Notes: a model not told the origin generated them from the sequence alone. A stretch of DNA of 64,000 nucleotides from Arcobacter sp. (GCA_003252105.1 QKDL01000050.1:1-64000), one strand, 5' to 3'. Shown: positions 7,818 to 17,485, counted from the first letter of the stretch. Made by a program: numbers and translations.

Positions 7818-9118
7818 TAATCCTCCTTCAGTGGGAAAAAGATATTACACTCTAACCCTCTATTATTTCTAAACTCTATTGTTCCATCTAATTGATCTTC
7901 AACTATAGAATGTATAAGTTGCATACCTATAGAATCTGTTTTATATAAACAATCAATATTTTCTAATCCACTACCATTATCTCTGATTTTCAAATGGATA
8001 TTATCTTTTGATTTTTTTATATGGATACATAATAAATTATCTCTATTTTCTTTAAAGGCATATTTCAATGCATTTACACAAAGCTCATGCAATACCATAC
8101 CAACTTGAATACATCTATTTGTTGAAAAAATAAGTTCATCTATATTTAAATCAACATTTAGATGTGTGTTATTTGATATATAAAGTTCTTTTATATCTTC
8201 TACTAAACGTTTTATATAATCTTCTAAATTAATATAAGCTAAATTCTCACCAAGATATAAAAATTCATGAACTAAAGCCATTGTATTGATTCTACTTCGG
8301 CTTTGTTTTAATATATATTTAACCTCATCATCTTGTACTCTTCTATATTGCATAGTAAGTAAAGATGAGATGATTTCCATATTGTTTTTAACTCTATGAT
8401 GAATCTCTTTTAATAAAATCTCTTTTTCATCAACAGATTTTTGTAACTCTTGGTTCATATTTGTTATTTTATTTCTATATACAAGTTTTGGAGTGATATC
8501 TCTACCAAAAGCACAAATATAATCTTGACCTCCATATATAAATCCATGACCTGAAACCTCAATATTTATGATACTACCATCTTTTTTTCTTTGGGTTGTC
8601 TCAAGTGTCCAGTTTTTTGTATTTTTAATCTCTATCATACACTCTTGGGCACTGTTTCTATCAAAATTTGGATCCATCTCTTCTAAAAACATATCAAGCA
8701 TCTCATCTTTTGTATAACCTAGCATATTACAAGCTGCATTGTTGATATATACAATTCTAGCATCAAGTGTAAACCAATATATTGCATCAACAGAGTTATC
8801 AAGAGCAAACTCATATGGAGCTAATCTATCTTTATCTTTTCTTTTTAGTTCATTGTAAGCTCTATCTATGTTTTTTATAACCTTTTGCATATGGTTAATC
8901 ATAAGATATAAAATAATACCTGTAGATATTACAAATAGTATTGCAAAGGTTAGTGGACCTTGTTGAGAAATACTATTATGCTCAAAAAATATAGTTATTA
9001 GTTTATCAAAAAATACAGCTCCTAATACCCCAATAGCTATATATGTGATAGAAAATCTTTTTGCTAATTTATTTTTGTTTAGCAAGGTGTTTTTTAAATT
9101 GTTTATTGTCTTTATCAT
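7817..9118 (-). CDS. PAS sensor histidine kinase 1 (HisKA_2 type)
   Basis: This 433-residue kinase has two transmembrane helices (about 23-45 and 57-75) joined by only about 11 residues. A PAS domain (about 100-212, FALDNSVDAIYWF to AFGRDIT), the HisKA_2 phospho-acceptor motif EIHHRVKNN (His240/241) and a HATPase domain (HELCVNALKYAF; RDNGSG) follow. The tiny external loop means the signal is probably sensed by the cytoplasmic PAS domain or within the membrane. It is divergent from the phenol hydroxylase operon and co-transcribed with its regulator. Pairing a HisKA_2 kinase with an OmpR-type output is uncommon. Confidence 0.9.
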   Translation of the reverse strand: MIKTINNLKNTLLNKNKLAKRFSITYIAIGVLGAVFFDKLITIFFEHNSISQQGPLTFAILFVISTGIILYLMINHMQKVIKNIDRAYNELKRKDKDRLAPYEFALDNSVDAIYWFTLDARIVYINNAACNMLGYTKDEMLDMFLEEMDPNFDRNSAQECMIEIKNTKNWTLETTQRKKDGSIINIEVSGHGFIYGGQDYICAFGRDITPKLVYRNKITNMNQELQKSVDEKEILLKEIHHRVKNNMEIISSLLTMQYRRVQDDEVKYILKQSRSRINTMALVHEFLYLGENLAYINLEDYIKRLVEDIKELYISNNTHLNVDLNIDELIFSTNRCIQVGMVLHELCVNALKYAFKENRDNLLCIHIKKSKDNIHLKIRDNGSGLENIDCLYKTDSIGMQLIHSIVEDQLDGTIEFRNNRGLECNIFFPLKED

Positions 9119-9169
9119 CTCTTACCTTTTGAAAGATTATATCAAAAATTTTTAGTATAAAAAAAAAGT

Positions 9170-9201
9170 GCGATATTTTAGCGATATTATTTTTTTAAAG
9201 T
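9170..9201 (+). promoter_or_regulatory. GCGA 11-bp repeat promoter of the phenol hydroxylase operon
   Basis: GCGA is at 9170 and 9181. A -10-like TAAAGT is at 9196, 15 bp after the second repeat begins. A leader of about 58 nt precedes dmpK. The same geometry occurs at nine other promoters in the window. Confidence 0.7.
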
Positions 9202-9265
9202 GTCACTATTCAAAGATGAATTGCATTTTATGTGACTTATCTGAATATAAAAAAAAGGTTGTGTT

Positions 9266-9523
9266 ATGGGTGCATGTACTTTACAAACCAAACTGGATAA
9301 GTTTGTACATATAACAAATCAAACTACTAAAGGTTTAATTGAGTTTGATTTTTCAGTTGGTAATCCAACTTTATATGTAGAACTTGCATTGCCAGTTAAA
9401 CAGTTTGAGGAGTTTTGTAGAAAAAATCAAGTTAAGTTTTTGACAAAACAACAGTTAATAGATGTGGAAAACGATAAACACAAATGGAAATATGGTGTAG
9501 TTGGTACATCAGAAGAAAATTAA
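9266..9523 (+). CDS. dmpK: Phenol hydroxylase assembly subunit DmpK
   Basis: This 85-residue protein matches the small DmpK/PhK-type component by size, by the internal phrase FVHITNQTTKGLIEFDF, and by its position as first gene of a six-gene phenol hydroxylase operon. The family is not needed for catalysis in vitro and is thought to help iron assembly into the oxygenase (established for DmpK). It is followed by dmpL after 15 bp. A moderate ribosome site (AAGG) precedes the ATG. The promoter upstream carries the GCGA repeat. Confidence 0.88.
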   Translation: MGACTLQTKLDKFVHITNQTTKGLIEFDFSVGNPTLYVELALPVKQFEEFCRKNQVKFLTKQQLIDVENDKHKWKYGVVGTSEEN

Positions 9524-9538
9524 GCAAGGAGAAGAACA

Positions 9539-10534
9539 ATGACTTTAGATATAAAAAGTGTCGAGATAAAACCAATAAGACAAACGTATGGGCATGTTGC
9601 TAGAAGAATCGGAGAAGATAAAGCTGCAACAAGATATGAAGAGGCAACATACGATTTACAAGCTGTAACAAATTTTCATTATCTTCCAACATATAATTCA
9701 AAATATGAGCTATATGATGAAAGAAAAACAGCAATAAAAATGTCTGACTGGTATAAGTTTTTAGATCCAAGACAATATTACTATTCAAATTATGTTATGA
9801 CAAGAGCAAAACAACAAGAGGTTGCTGAACAAAATTTCAATTTCATTGAAAAAAGAGATTTATTGTTTACTATGCCTATTGAAATAAAAGAGCAAATTTT
9901 AAACTCTGTTTTACCTCTTAGACATTATGAATGGGGTGCAAATATGAACAATCTACAACTTGTTTCAGAAAGTTATGGTTCTGCGCTTGCTAATGCTGCA
10001 ACATTTCATGCAGAGGATAGATTAGGTAATGCACAATATATTACTAGAATAGGGTTATTACTAGGTGAAAATGAAGGTTCTGTTTTAGATGATGCAAAAG
10101 AGATTTGGCTAGAAGATAGCTCTTGGCAACCACTTAGAAAATTGGTTGAAGATTCATTTGTAGTAGAGGATTGGTTTGAACTATTTACTTTACAAAATCT
10201 TGTAATGGATGGATTCATTCACCCACTATTTTTTGACCTTTATGAGCAAGAGATTAGTACAAAAGGTGGAAATATTCAAAGTATGATGACTGAATTTATC
10301 TCTACATGGTTTGAAGAATCAAATAAATGGGTTGATAAAACAATAAGTGTTGCAGTTAGTGAATCAGAGGAAAATAAACAAATAATTACTGATTGGGTAA
10401 ATAAATATATCCCATTAGTAGAAGAAGCTACTTTAGCATTAGCAGGAAACTTAGTAAGCAACCCTTCTGAAACTGTATCAACAATCAAAGAAAACTTAAT
10501 AGCTCGTTTAAATAAAAACGGTTTAAATTTATAG
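9539..10534 (+). CDS. dmpL: Phenol hydroxylase beta subunit DmpL
   Basis: This 331-residue protein is the non-catalytic ferritin-like beta subunit of a multicomponent phenol hydroxylase. Its length is normal. Aromatic-rich helices (KFLDPRQYYYSNYVMTRAKQ and LPLRHYEWGANMNN) resemble DmpL/TouE-type proteins. It forms the hydroxylase with DmpN and DmpO. It is preceded by AAGGAGAAGA and lies 8 bp before dmpM. It lacks the full set of diiron ligands, as expected for this subunit. Confidence 0.92.
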   Translation: MTLDIKSVEIKPIRQTYGHVARRIGEDKAATRYEEATYDLQAVTNFHYLPTYNSKYELYDERKTAIKMSDWYKFLDPRQYYYSNYVMTRAKQQEVAEQNFNFIEKRDLLFTMPIEIKEQILNSVLPLRHYEWGANMNNLQLVSESYGSALANAATFHAEDRLGNAQYITRIGLLLGENEGSVLDDAKEIWLEDSSWQPLRKLVEDSFVVEDWFELFTLQNLVMDGFIHPLFFDLYEQEISTKGGNIQSMMTEFISTWFEESNKWVDKTISVAVSESEENKQIITDWVNKYIPLVEEATLALAGNLVSNPSETVSTIKENLIARLNKNGLNL

Positions 10535-10542
10535 GAGAAGTT

Positions 10543-10818
10543 ATGAACGGAAATAATGTACTTTTAGTTCTTCAAGCAGTTGAAGAAGCAAAACCAATGG
10601 TTGAAGCAATTAAAAAAGATAATCCAGGTGTGATTATACAAAATGAACCAGCAATGATAAAAATAACTTGTCCTAGTAAACTTACAGTTAAAGCTGAGAC
10701 TATGGAAGAGCTTATTGGTAGAGAGTGGGATCCTCAAGAGTTACAACTATGTTTAGTAACACTTGCAGGAAATGTTGATGAAGATTATGATCATTTTACA
10801 ATTTATTGGGATAACTAG
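10543..10818 (+). CDS. dmpM: Phenol hydroxylase effector protein DmpM
   Basis: This 91-residue protein has the size and pattern of MmoB/DmpM effector proteins (NVLLVLQAVEEAKPMVEAIK at the start, a central strand PAMIKITCPSKLTV). These cofactorless proteins bind the hydroxylase and tune substrate access and catalysis. It has an AGGAGAAG ribosome site and lies 9 bp before dmpN in the conserved K-L-M-N-O-P order. Confidence 0.92.
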   Translation: MNGNNVLLVLQAVEEAKPMVEAIKKDNPGVIIQNEPAMIKITCPSKLTVKAETMEELIGREWDPQELQLCLVTLAGNVDEDYDHFTIYWDN

Positions 10819-10827
10819 GAGCTTATT

Positions 10828-12348
10828 ATGACTATGAACACTAAGAACAGAAAAAAAAGACTAAGTATGAAGGACAAATACAAGTTTATGACTAGACTTG
10901 GATGGGAAACTACTTATCAAGATATGGACAAGGTTTTTCCATATGATAAATATGAGGGTATCAAAATTCATGATTGGGAAGCTTGGGAAGATCCATTTAG
11001 AATGACTATGGATGCATACTGGAAATATCAAGGTGAAAAAGATAAAAAGCTTTATGCAATCATTGATGCTTTTGCACAAAATCATGGACAAAAAAACATC
11101 AGTGATGCAAGATATGTTTCTGCATTAAAACTATTTTTACAAGGTGTAACACCACTTGAATATCAAGCAAATAGAGGTTTTGCTCATGTTGCTAGAAACT
11201 TTAGAGGTGATGGTCCAAGAATCGCTTGTCAGATGCAGTCAATTGATGAGTTAAGACATGCACAGACACAAATTCATACATTAAGCCATTATAATAAATA
11301 CTTCAATGGTTTTTCTGAGTTCTCACACTGGCACGATAGAGTTTGGTATCTATCTGTTCCTAAGTCATTTTTTGATGATGCAAGAACTGCAGGACCTTTT
11401 GAGTTTATGATTGCTATTGGTTTTTCATTTGAGTATGTATTAACAAATCTTTTATTTGTACCATTTATGAGTGGTGCAGCTTATAATGGAGATATGGCAA
11501 CAGTTACATTTGGTTTTTCTGCTCAAAGTGATGAAGCTAGACATATGACACTTGGTCTTCAAGCTATTAAATTTATGTTAGAACAAGACCCTGATAATGT
11601 TCCTATTGTTCAAAAGTGGATTGATAAATGGACTTGGAGAGGATATAGAGTTTTAGCATTAGTTGCAGCAATGATGGATTATATGTTACCTGAATCTCCA
11701 CAATCTTGGAAAGAAGCATGGGAGTTATATTTTGAAGAAAATACAGTTGCTTTATTTAAAGATTTAGAAAGATATGGGATTACTATTCCAAAATGTGCTG
11801 GAACTGTTGCTGCTGAAAAAGAACACTTATCTCATCAAGTATGGTTAACACTATATACTCATGCTGCACCAGCTGCTATGCATACTTGGATTCCAGATGA
11901 AGATAAGATGAATTGGTTAAGTCAAAAATATCCAAATACTTTTGACAAATATTATAGACCAATATATGAGCACTGGAAAAAAAGAGAAGAGGAGGGTAAT
12001 AGATATTATTCTGAGATGTTACCTCAACTTTGTCAAGTTTGTCAGATTCCTATGTTGTTTACAGAGGTTGAAAAAGATGACCCAATGCAATATGTACATA
12101 AACAAGGTATCTACAAAGGTGAAAGATTCCATTTCTGTTCTGATCATTGTAAAGAGATATTTGAAAATGAACCTGAAAAATATGTATATTCTTGGTTACC
12201 TGTTCATCAAATTTTCCAAGGAAACTGTGGAGGTCCAACACTTCCAGATGTATTAGATTGGTATAAAATCAAATTTGGTCAAGATAACTGTGATTTTATT
12301 GGTTCACAAGATGAAGCATCGTTTAAATCATGGCATAATCAAGCATAA
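10828..12348 (+). CDS. dmpN: Phenol hydroxylase catalytic alpha subunit DmpN
   Basis: This 506-residue diiron oxygenase hydroxylates phenol to catechol. The carboxylate-bridged diiron ligands can be read as Glu111 (LEYQANRG), Glu141 and His144 (DELRH), Glu202 (FEYVLTN), and Glu236 and His239 (DEARH). This gives two ExxH motifs with the spacing of toluene/phenol monooxygenases. A C-terminal YHS/TRASH-like zinc segment follows (CQVC near 395, then CSDHC near 431), as is normal for DmpN. The full operon around it makes the assignment firm. Substituted phenols may also be used, which the sequence does not settle. Confidence 0.95.
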   Translation: MTMNTKNRKKRLSMKDKYKFMTRLGWETTYQDMDKVFPYDKYEGIKIHDWEAWEDPFRMTMDAYWKYQGEKDKKLYAIIDAFAQNHGQKNISDARYVSALKLFLQGVTPLEYQANRGFAHVARNFRGDGPRIACQMQSIDELRHAQTQIHTLSHYNKYFNGFSEFSHWHDRVWYLSVPKSFFDDARTAGPFEFMIAIGFSFEYVLTNLLFVPFMSGAAYNGDMATVTFGFSAQSDEARHMTLGLQAIKFMLEQDPDNVPIVQKWIDKWTWRGYRVLALVAAMMDYMLPESPQSWKEAWELYFEENTVALFKDLERYGITIPKCAGTVAAEKEHLSHQVWLTLYTHAAPAAMHTWIPDEDKMNWLSQKYPNTFDKYYRPIYEHWKKREEEGNRYYSEMLPQLCQVCQIPMLFTEVEKDDPMQYVHKQGIYKGERFHFCSDHCKEIFENEPEKYVYSWLPVHQIFQGNCGGPTLPDVLDWYKIKFGQDNCDFIGSQDEASFKSWHNQA

Positions 12349-12360
12349 GAAGGAGAAAAA

Positions 12361-12726
12361 ATGGCAACAAAATTTATTGGAAAATATGAACCAGAATCAA
12401 AAGATAGAATTGAAAATTTTCATGGAAATATAGTGGTATATGTTGGATGGGATAGACATAGAATGATTAATTCAGCTATGGCATTTCCACTTCCTCCTGC
12501 TATGCCTTTTGGTGCATTGTTGAATGATGTTTTACCATCTTGTTATAAAGATCATCCAGATTTTGAAAAACTTGATTGGAATGAAACTGAGATTAATTGG
12601 CAGTTAAATGGGAAACCATTTACTCCAAATATAGAAAAATCCTTAGAAGAGAATGGTATTGACCATAAATCTTTAATTCAATTTGAAACACCAACTCTTA
12701 GAGGATTAAACGGTTTAGGAATGTAA
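12361..12726 (+). CDS. dmpO: Phenol hydroxylase gamma subunit DmpO
   Basis: This 121-residue protein is the small third subunit of the hydroxylase. It has the expected length, the ferredoxin-like phrase FHGNIVVYVGWDRHRM near the N-terminus and AMPFGALLNDVLPSCY in the middle, as in DmpO. It has an AAGGAGA ribosome site and is separated from dmpP by 1 bp. It stabilises the (DmpL-N-O)2 hydroxylase. Confidence 0.92.
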   Translation: MATKFIGKYEPESKDRIENFHGNIVVYVGWDRHRMINSAMAFPLPPAMPFGALLNDVLPSCYKDHPDFEKLDWNETEINWQLNGKPFTPNIEKSLEENGIDHKSLIQFETPTLRGLNGLGM

Positions 12727-12727
12727 G

Positions 12728-13786
12728 ATGAGTTATACAGTTGAAATAGAACCAACAGGTGATGTTATTGAGGTACAAGAGGATCAAACAATCCTTGATG
12801 CAGCATTAAGACAAGGGGTATATTTACCCCATGCCTGCAATCATGGATTATGTGGTACTTGTAAAGTTGAACTTCTAGAAGGAGAGGTTGATCATGGAGA
12901 TGCTTCTCCATTTGCTTTGATGGATATGGAAAGAGATGAAGGTAAATGTTTAGCTTGTACAGCAAAACCTAAAAGTGATTGTGCAATCGAAGCAGATATT
13001 GATGAGGATGAAGATGCTAGAACTATTCCTGTAAAAGATTTCGAAGCAACTGTTATTGAAGTAAAAGATTTAACCCCTAGAATAAAAGGGATAGTTTTAG
13101 AACTAAATGAGCCTATGGATTTTCAAGCTGGACAATATGTGCAATACCATGTACCAGGATTTAAAGAAGCCAGAGCTTTTTCAATTGCAAGTTCACCCAT
13201 CAATGGTAAAATTATAGAGTTAAATATCTCTTTAGTTCCTGATGGAAAAGCTACTCCTTGGATACATGAAAATACAAAAGTTGGAGATAAAACTATAATC
13301 TCTGGTCCTTTTGGAAGATTTTTTGTAAAAGAATCAGCAAAAAAACCTATGTTGTTTTTTGCAGGAGGTTCAGGATTGTCAAGTCCAAAATCTATGATTG
13401 AAGATCTGCTTGAAAGAGGTTGTGAAGAATCAATCACACTTTTTCATGGAGCAAGAAACCAAGAAGAACTTTATTATGCAAATAAGTTTATGGAGTATGA
13501 AAAAGAGTATAAAAACTTTAGATATGTTCCTGTTTTATCTGATAAAGAGGCAACAAATTGGGATGGAGAGATTGGATATCTAAATGATATAGCAATAAAA
13601 ACATACGATAATAACTTCACTGGACATAAAGCATATCTATGTGGACCGCCTGCGATGCTTGATGTGTGTATAACTGCACTTATGAGAGGAAGATTATATG
13701 AAAGAGATATTCATATAGAAAAATTCTTTTCAAAAGCAGATTTAGATGCACAAAATCAAAAAAGCCCACTTTTTAAATCTTTATAA
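12728..13786 (+). CDS. dmpP: Phenol hydroxylase reductase DmpP
   Basis: This 352-residue reductase carries NADH electrons to the DmpN diiron site. The N-terminal plant-type 2Fe-2S ferredoxin has Cys37, Cys42, Cys45 and Cys77 (CNHGLCGTC and CLAC). An FAD domain follows (RAFSIASSP), then an NAD domain (FAGGSGLSSP; CGPPAMLDV). Its length is typical. A strong terminator follows directly, which ends the operon. Confidence 0.95.
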   Translation: MSYTVEIEPTGDVIEVQEDQTILDAALRQGVYLPHACNHGLCGTCKVELLEGEVDHGDASPFALMDMERDEGKCLACTAKPKSDCAIEADIDEDEDARTIPVKDFEATVIEVKDLTPRIKGIVLELNEPMDFQAGQYVQYHVPGFKEARAFSIASSPINGKIIELNISLVPDGKATPWIHENTKVGDKTIISGPFGRFFVKESAKKPMLFFAGGSGLSSPKSMIEDLLERGCEESITLFHGARNQEELYYANKFMEYEKEYKNFRYVPVLSDKEATNWDGEIGYLNDIAIKTYDNNFTGHKAYLCGPPAMLDVCITALMRGRLYERDIHIEKFFSKADLDAQNQKSPLFKSL

Positions 13787-13789
13787 ATA

Positions 13790-13819
13790 AAAAGATACAG
13801 TATAAATATTGTATCTTTT
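13790..13819 (+). terminator. Rho-independent terminator of the phenol hydroxylase operon
   Basis: A perfect 10-bp stem, AAAAGATACA / TGTATCTTTT, begins 3 bp after the dmpP stop and is followed by further T residues. The remaining 13820-13967 holds no gene that I can support. Confidence 0.85.
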
Positions 13820-13967
13820 TTATATCTATTACTTTCTTCAAAAAATAACTACACAATAAATCATTAAAGATTGAGTTTTAAATTGTCATTTAAAAAGAGA
13901 TTCTAGAAAGAGTTCCTAATTTTAGATTTCAATTGTAGAAACTCATGACTAAGTAATATTAGATTTT

Positions 13968-14756
13968 CTAATCTAAGGTATAGTTTGTTAAAAAGTTTAT
14001 TATGTATTCAGTATTATCTATAGGATAAGCTTTTAAAATTGCTAAAGATTTGTTAATATGGTCTGATAAAGTTAATGAATCTATAGTTTCAATAAGCATT
14101 ATATTTTCAATAGATTCAATTTCAAAAGAGCATTTATCAAATGTTAAGACTATTGTAGTATCTCGAAATTCAATATAATCAAATTTTACATTAGTAGCTG
14201 TAAATTCATTGATACTTGATTTTATTTTTATTTTAATTTTTGATTTTAGTGCAAGTAATTGAATAATTGTTAAAAGTGAATAATGAGCTTCTGATTCTAT
14301 CTTTAATGAAATTAAAATTTTTGATAATGTAGTTTGGATCTCTTCTTTATCTGGTGTTGAAAAAAAGTTTGAATTAAGAATATTAATACACTCAATTATA
14401 TCAGCATAGTCATCTTTTACCTCATAGGTATCATTTATCATCTCTTTACCCTCATGCATAAGGATAATTTTTTTAGATAAATCTTTAAATACACTAGTGT
14501 AATTATCTGTATTTATTTTTATAGTATTAGGAAGTTTATATTTTTCATAATGGGTCAAATTTTCATTTTGTAATTGTAAAAGACCTCTTTTTAATAGATA
14601 TTCAAATCCTTCAGCTATTTTTGCATTTATATCATAATTTGCAAATTCTTTTGTATATACAACATTTTTAAAATCTTTTTGTGAAAATGCATTTTCTTTA
14701 TTTTTTATGGCGTAGGTTAATATATTTATAATCAATTCAAAAGTACAACTTTTCAT
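13968..14756 (-). CDS. Hypothetical protein, possible winged-helix regulator
   Basis: This 262-residue protein has no family I recognise. The N-terminal ~90 residues are helical and contain a segment (AKIAEGFEYLLKRGLLQLQNENLTHYEKYKL) that could be a wing of a winged helix. The rest alternates helices and strands and ends with a leucine-rich helix. It has a good CTCCT (GGAGG) ribosome site and its own promoter region. It stands between the phenol hydroxylase operon and an NDH-2-like gene, opposite in direction, and is conserved in neither known dmp nor paa operons as far as I know. Confidence 0.6.
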   Translation of the reverse strand: MKSCTFELIINILTYAIKNKENAFSQKDFKNVVYTKEFANYDINAKIAEGFEYLLKRGLLQLQNENLTHYEKYKLPNTIKINTDNYTSVFKDLSKKIILMHEGKEMINDTYEVKDDYADIIECINILNSNFFSTPDKEEIQTTLSKILISLKIESEAHYSLLTIIQLLALKSKIKIKIKSSINEFTATNVKFDYIEFRDTTIVLTFDKCSFEIESIENIMLIETIDSLTLSDHINKSLAILKAYPIDNTEYIINFLTNYTLD

Positions 14757-14956
14757 TTTTCCTCCTTATATAAAGTAAGAATATTTTATATGAAAAGTGC
14801 TTAAATGGTTGTTACATTATCCATAATCACACTAGGAAAATTAATCAACTTAATACAAATATGTCTATTTAAGAATATAATACACTTTTAAAGATAAAAT
14901 TTATATTTATGTAGTATAATCTGAAAAATAACATTTAAGAAAAGTAAGGAAATTTT

Positions 14957-16096
14957 ATGGAAATAGTCAAAAAAAGAGTTATTATTATTGGTGGGGGATA
15001 TGCTGGAATATCACTTATTCACAAATTAAAAAATTATAATAATTTAGAAATACTATTAATAGACAAATCTCAACAACACCTATTACAAACCCATATACAT
15101 AAGTATTTATCAGGTCATTATAGTGAAAGTGATATCACATTTAATCATGAAAAATATTGTACGCAAAATGGCGTGAAGTTTATTTGTGGAGAGGTTGTAA
15201 GTATCAACTATGATAACAACTATTTAATTACAAGAAATGGCCAATTACACAATTATGATTATGTAATTGTAGCAACAGGCTCAATATCTATTTTCCCTAA
15301 GCAAATAGAAAATATTGTTGAATATACAAAAGATATTAAAGATATCAATAACCTTAATTACTATAGAAATAAATTTTTAAAAATACTAGAATCAGAACCT
15401 TTAAATAAATCACTTGTAGTTGTTGGTGGAGGGGTTTCAGGACTTCAAATAGCTTGTGAATATGCTTATACTGTGCAGAAAAGGGGCTTTTGTAAAGATA
15501 ATATTCAAATTACAATTATTGAGGGAATGGATACATTACTTCCAGGAATGGATGAGTTTTTGATAAATAAAGCACATGAAAGATGTAAAGAATTAGATAT
15601 AAATGTAATTACAAAACTTTTTGCTTCAAAAATATTAGAGGATAAAATTTTATTATCTAATGGTGATGAGGTTAGATATGATATGCTCATATTTGTGATT
15701 GGAGCTATGGGAAACTCTATTCTTAATGTAGATAAGAAAGTACAACAAAATCAAAGAAATCAAATCATTGTAGATGAATATTATAGAATAAGTCCTTATA
15801 AAAATGCCTTTGCTATAGGTGATATAGTTCAAGCAAATGATGTAAAATCTAAGTTGCATCAAGCTCCTACTGCACAAGGGGCAAGAATGCAAGCTGAGTT
15901 TATAGCTGACAATATAATCAATGAGATAAAACATAAGCCATTGGCTAAAAATAATATATCAAATAAGGGTATTCTTATTGATTTAGGTGGTCCAAATTGT
16001 GCTGTGGGGAGATTATTTAATTTTAATATCTCTGGAAAACTTGCACTTTGGTTTAAAAAATTAATATACTCATTACATTCAAAAAAATTCAATTAA
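14957..16096 (+). CDS. NDH-2-like NAD(P)/FAD oxidoreductase
   Basis: This 379-residue flavoprotein has an N-terminal FAD motif (IIIGGGYAGISLIHKL), a second nucleotide motif near residue 155 (LVVVGGGVSGLQIA) and the FAD contact FAIGDIVQA near 290. This order is typical of type II NADH dehydrogenases and sulfide:quinone reductases. No obvious catalytic Cys pair for sulfide oxidation is visible, so an NADH:quinone role is favoured. It is transcribed alone from a TATAAT-type promoter and ends in a strong terminator. Confidence 0.8.
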   Translation: MEIVKKRVIIIGGGYAGISLIHKLKNYNNLEILLIDKSQQHLLQTHIHKYLSGHYSESDITFNHEKYCTQNGVKFICGEVVSINYDNNYLITRNGQLHNYDYVIVATGSISIFPKQIENIVEYTKDIKDINNLNYYRNKFLKILESEPLNKSLVVVGGGVSGLQIACEYAYTVQKRGFCKDNIQITIIEGMDTLLPGMDEFLINKAHERCKELDINVITKLFASKILEDKILLSNGDEVRYDMLIFVIGAMGNSILNVDKKVQQNQRNQIIVDEYYRISPYKNAFAIGDIVQANDVKSKLHQAPTAQGARMQAEFIADNIINEIKHKPLAKNNISNKGILIDLGGPNCAVGRLFNFNISGKLALWFKKLIYSLHSKKFN

Positions 16097-16110
16097 ATTA
16101 CAATATAAAT

Positions 16111-16144
16111 AATAGCATAGAAACCCCTTAAATTCTATGCTATT
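16111..16144 (+). terminator. Terminator after the NDH-2-like gene
   Basis: A perfect 12-bp stem, AATAGCATAGAA / TTCTATGCTATT, lies 15 bp past the stop. Its right arm overlaps the first TGCTAT of the direct repeat described next. Confidence 0.75.
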
Positions 16145-16154
16145 TTAATGCTAT
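16138..16154 (+). promoter_or_regulatory. TGCTAT 11-bp direct repeat upstream of the first ABC importer
   Basis: TGCTAT is at 16138 and 16149, 11 bp apart. The same repeat occurs at 32682 and, inverted, at 35636. Further down, ACTACATAAAA (16178-16188) and its complement TTTTATGTAGT (16246-16256) form a distant inverted repeat. The region 16155-16336 otherwise holds only promoter-like A/T sequence. Confidence 0.5.
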
Positions 16155-16336
16155 TTTACTAAAAATCATAATATATACTACATAAAACTATTTTTTTACT
16201 ATTTTTCTGTCATATTTATCGTTTTTTGTTTATTATGTATTACTTTTTTATGTAGTTTTTAAGTTTTAGTGTAATAGAATTTTTCATTACGGGATGAAAT
16301 TTATTTGATCCTAAATAAAACAAAAGGGGTAAGATT

Positions 16337-17485
16337 ATGAGAAGAGTTTTAAAATTGGCAACAGGTTTAATAGGTTTATTTTTAATTTGTTCTACGGCAA
16401 ATGCAAAAGATACTATTAAGATTGGTGCATTGGTTGCTGCAACTGGTCCAGCATCATTTTTAGGTGATCCTGAATTAAAAACACTTGAGTTGTATGTTGA
16501 TAAAATAAATAAGGCTGGTGGAGTTTTAGGTAAAGAACTAAAGCTTATCTCTTACGATACTGGTGCTAATCCTAAAAATGCAACAACTTTTATCAAAAGA
16601 CTTATAAAACAAGATGAAGTAGTTGCTGTTATAGGAGGATCAGCATCAGGAGAAACAATGGCTATTATTCCATTTATTGAAAAAGCAAGAATTCCTTTAG
16701 TTTCTATGGCTGGTTCAATTGAGATTGTACAACCAACAAAAAAATATGTATTTAAAACTCCAGCTACTGATAGAATGGCATGTCAAAAAATCTTTAAGTA
16801 TTTAAAATCAAAAGCAAAAACAAATGTTGCTTTGATTTCTGGAAATGGTGGATTTGGTAAATCAATGAGAACGCAATGTAAAGAAGTAGCGAGTGACTAT
16901 GGAATTAATATTGTTGCAGATGAAACATATGGACCAAAAGATACAGATATGACAGCTCAATTAACAAAGATAAAATCTTTAGATAATGTACAAGCTGTTG
17001 TTAATCCAGGTTTTGGGCAAGGACCGGGTATTGTTACTAAAAACTTCAAACAATTAGGTATGACTCAAACATTAGTACAATCACATGGTGTTGCTTCTAA
17101 AAAATTTATTGAGTTGACAGGAGATTCTAGTGAGGGTGTTATTGTAGCTTCTCCACCAGTTGTTGTTGCTTCTTTATTGGAGGATGCAAATCCTATTAAA
17201 AAAATTGCACTAGATTATATCAAAGAGTATGAAGGTAAATACAATACTTCTGTTTCTACATTTGGTGGATATGCTTATGATGCACTAAATTTAATAATTG
17301 ATGCAATAAAAAAATCAAATTCTGATAAACCAAAAGATATTAGAGATGCAATTGAGCAAACTACAGGTTACCCAGGTTTAAATGGTATATTTAACATTAA
17401 TAAAAATGATCACTTAGGATTAGATATTGATTCAAGTATTAAAATGTTAGTTATAAAAAATGGTGATTGGGCATTAGCAGAGTAA
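16337..17485 (+). CDS. Periplasmic substrate-binding protein, Liv-type ABC importer 1
   Basis: This 382-residue type I periplasmic binding protein has an N-terminal signal peptide (ends near STANA-KD, residue ~24) followed by the LivJ-like start IKIGALVAATGPASFLGDPE. It begins a five-gene HAAT/Liv-type transporter operon and a downstream crotonase. Such systems import branched-chain amino acids but also aromatic acids. The phenylacetate genes downstream and the TGCTAT repeat upstream suggest phenylacetate or a related aromatic acid as substrate. That substrate is inferred. Confidence 0.88.
   Translation: MRRVLKLATGLIGLFLICSTANAKDTIKIGALVAATGPASFLGDPELKTLELYVDKINKAGGVLGKELKLISYDTGANPKNATTFIKRLIKQDEVVAVIGGSASGETMAIIPFIEKARIPLVSMAGSIEIVQPTKKYVFKTPATDRMACQKIFKYLKSKAKTNVALISGNGGFGKSMRTQCKEVASDYGINIVADETYGPKDTDMTAQLTKIKSLDNVQAVVNPGFGQGPGIVTKNFKQLGMTQTLVQSHGVASKKFIELTGDSSEGVIVASPPVVVASLLEDANPIKKIALDYIKEYEGKYNTSVSTFGGYAYDALNLIIDAIKKSNSDKPKDIRDAIEQTTGYPGLNGIFNINKNDHLGLDIDSSIKMLVIKNGDWALAE

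Noticed and set aside
10828-12348. YHS-like C-terminal part of DmpN as an unusual fusion
   Set aside because: Phenol hydroxylase alpha subunits of this group normally carry this zinc-binding segment.
10861-13583. Opposite-strand and out-of-frame reading frames within the phenol hydroxylase operon
   Set aside because: They lie wholly inside strongly coding genes, lack ribosome sites and have no recognisable domains.
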